Shown here one piece after another: positions 5,262 through 5,678 of a DNA stretch of 5,678 nt. The notes under the pieces were generated by a model, which saw nothing but the letters and a program-made list of their open reading frames with translations, was not told the origin of the DNA and made no database searches. Positions within the stretch are counted from its first letter, which is position 1. Every line of letters starts with the position of its first letter. Both the position numbers and the translations under genes were made by a program. Source of the DNA: Pseudomonadota bacterium (GTDB lineage Bacteria > Pseudomonadota > Gammaproteobacteria > Burkholderiales > Burkholderiaceae_C); the NCBI GenBank assembly GCA_021798395.1, contig JAJZHS010000183.1, forward strand, positions 1 through 5,678, written 5' to 3'.

Positions 5262-5380
5262 ATGATCAAGACGTTTCGCGACAAGGGCCTGCAGGCGTTC
5301 TTCGAGGGCGGCAGCAACGCGGGGATCAACGCCGCGCACGCCGCGAAGCTGCAGCGCCAGTTGATCAAGCTCGATCCGTC
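5262..5380 (+). pseudogene. higB: higB-type toxin gene, N-terminal fragment only
   Basis: ATG at 5262 opens MIKTFRDKGLQAFFEGGS, then NAGINAAHAAKLQRQLIKLD (residues 19-38), a clear match to the first 40 or so residues of HigB/RelE-fold toxins (usually about 92 residues; ribosome-dependent mRNA nucleases). From about base 5376 the similarity stops. The remaining toxin, with its PG...H.LKG core and the C-terminal WRLTF-like strand, is absent. The frame then runs unrelated and without a stop to the window edge, because it is reading higA out of frame. The fragment cannot be an active toxin. It is preceded by a plausible promoter and palindrome. The break coincides with the point where antitoxin sequence begins, so one deletion explains both fragments. 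Confidence 0.75.
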
Positions 5381-5665
5381 CTGGTCGGCCGCCAGGCGCT
5401 GTCGCGCGTACTCAATGGGCGTGGGGCGATTTCCTCCGAGATGGCACTGTGCATCGAGCAGTGGCTCGGTGTCGATCGCGGCGGCCGAGCTGACGTCTGG
5501 CTGGCGCAACAGACTGCCTACGACCTGTGGCAGGCCCGCCAGGCCGGCGCACGGGCGACTTCCGTCCCGGCGACGGCGCCTTCGGCCAGCGCCTGCAAGG
5601 GTGACGCGCGGCGAGACCGCGGCGACGACGAGACGGGTCCGCGAAACCGCATGGAATTTTGGTAG
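5381..5665 (+). pseudogene. higA: higA-type antitoxin gene, C-terminal fragment with an extra tail
   Basis: In a different frame from higB, starting at about 5381, the sequence reads LVGRQALSRVLNGRGAISSE, followed by MALCIEQWLG and, later, VWLAQQTAYDLWQARQ. This is the second half of the HigA (Xre-type helix-turn-helix) antitoxin: recognition helix, 'SEMAL..E' helix and the 'W...Q..YDLWQA' signature. The first 30-odd residues, including the start codon and the first DNA-binding helices, are missing. After the signature the frame continues for about 38 Arg/Ala/Asp-rich residues to TAG at 5663-5665, longer than the usual few-residue HigA tail, so the original stop may also have been lost. A frame reaches back to 5072 but has no homology upstream of the junction, so it is not a real start. 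Non-functional as it stands. Confidence 0.75.
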
Positions 5666-5678
5666 GCCGTGTTGGACT

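Larger units (their letters stand above)
5068..5265 (+). pseudogene. truncated DUF2867-family gene (N-terminal part only)
   Basis: From a GTG at 5068 the frame reads VDVNAEYVRGADFQDAW, then an Ile/Pro/Asp segment, and then AAAPAWVERCMALRNWVLS. In DUF2867 proteins (function unknown, usually about 150-200 residues) an 'ADF.DA' opening is followed by 'P.WV...M.LRN......GLK'. The resemblance is good up to about base 5235. After that the expected 'GLK' and the C-terminal two thirds are missing. The frame instead runs through the higB promoter region and stops at TGA 5263-5265, which overlaps the higB ATG as ATGA. The fragment is therefore a gene broken by the arrival of, or a deletion up to, the higBA segment. 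A weak GAGCGGG lies before the GTG, so a 65-residue peptide could still be made. Confidence 0.55.

Noticed and set aside
5072..5665. Continuous 197-codon frame ending in the higA sequence as one intact protein
   Set aside because: Codons before about 5381 are an out-of-frame reading of the DUF2867 and higB fragments and have no homology. Only the last part is antitoxin-derived.

Overview
The window is uniformly GC-rich and densely coding. It reads like chromosomal DNA of a high-GC proteobacterium, most plausibly a Xanthomonadales-type gammaproteobacterium or a Burkholderiales-type betaproteobacterium. That guess rests on the outer-membrane barrel, the ECF sigma/small membrane protein pair, the DUF2867-like fragment and the HigBA-type remnant. 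I cannot place it more precisely.

Left part (1-1812, + strand): the 3' end of a gene for a cysteine-free, Gly/Ala/Val-rich protein carrying two spaced V-x-G-D...S-N repeats, then after 49 bp a complete 458-residue outer-membrane barrel protein. The barrel protein has a signal peptide, a clean heptad coiled coil, a long linker, a beta-barrel and a C-terminal Phe. This order of parts resembles FapF, the secretion pore of Pseudomonas functional amyloid. The partial gene could therefore be a secreted cargo or accessory protein, but that is inference.

Middle (1813-2813, + strand): an ECF-family RNA polymerase sigma factor. It is followed 11 bp later by a 97-residue two-helix membrane protein with a Cys-rich N-terminus, whose ribosome binding site overlaps the sigma stop codon. 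No classical anti-sigma gene is visible. Convergent with this pair is a two-gene minus-strand operon (4651 down to 2892) joined by a 4-bp ATGA overlap. Its first gene (248 aa) looks like the N-terminal DNA-binding half of an ISL3-family transposase, with degraded zinc ligands, no catalytic domain and a new helical C-terminus. Its second gene (338 aa) is an uncharacterised cytoplasmic protein with a FIST-C-like C-terminal end. This pair is the best candidate in the window for an undescribed system: a domesticated transposase-derived DNA-binding protein made together with a possible sensor or partner protein.

Right part (about 4652-5678): a graveyard of gene fragments. It holds a short ORF resembling the C-terminal tail of a group II intron-type reverse transcriptase, the N-terminal part of a DUF2867 protein, and a higB toxin start joined out of frame to the second half of a higA antitoxin, which is a deletion spanning the toxin/antitoxin boundary. 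A plausible leaderless promoter with a 10-bp palindrome still precedes the higB start.
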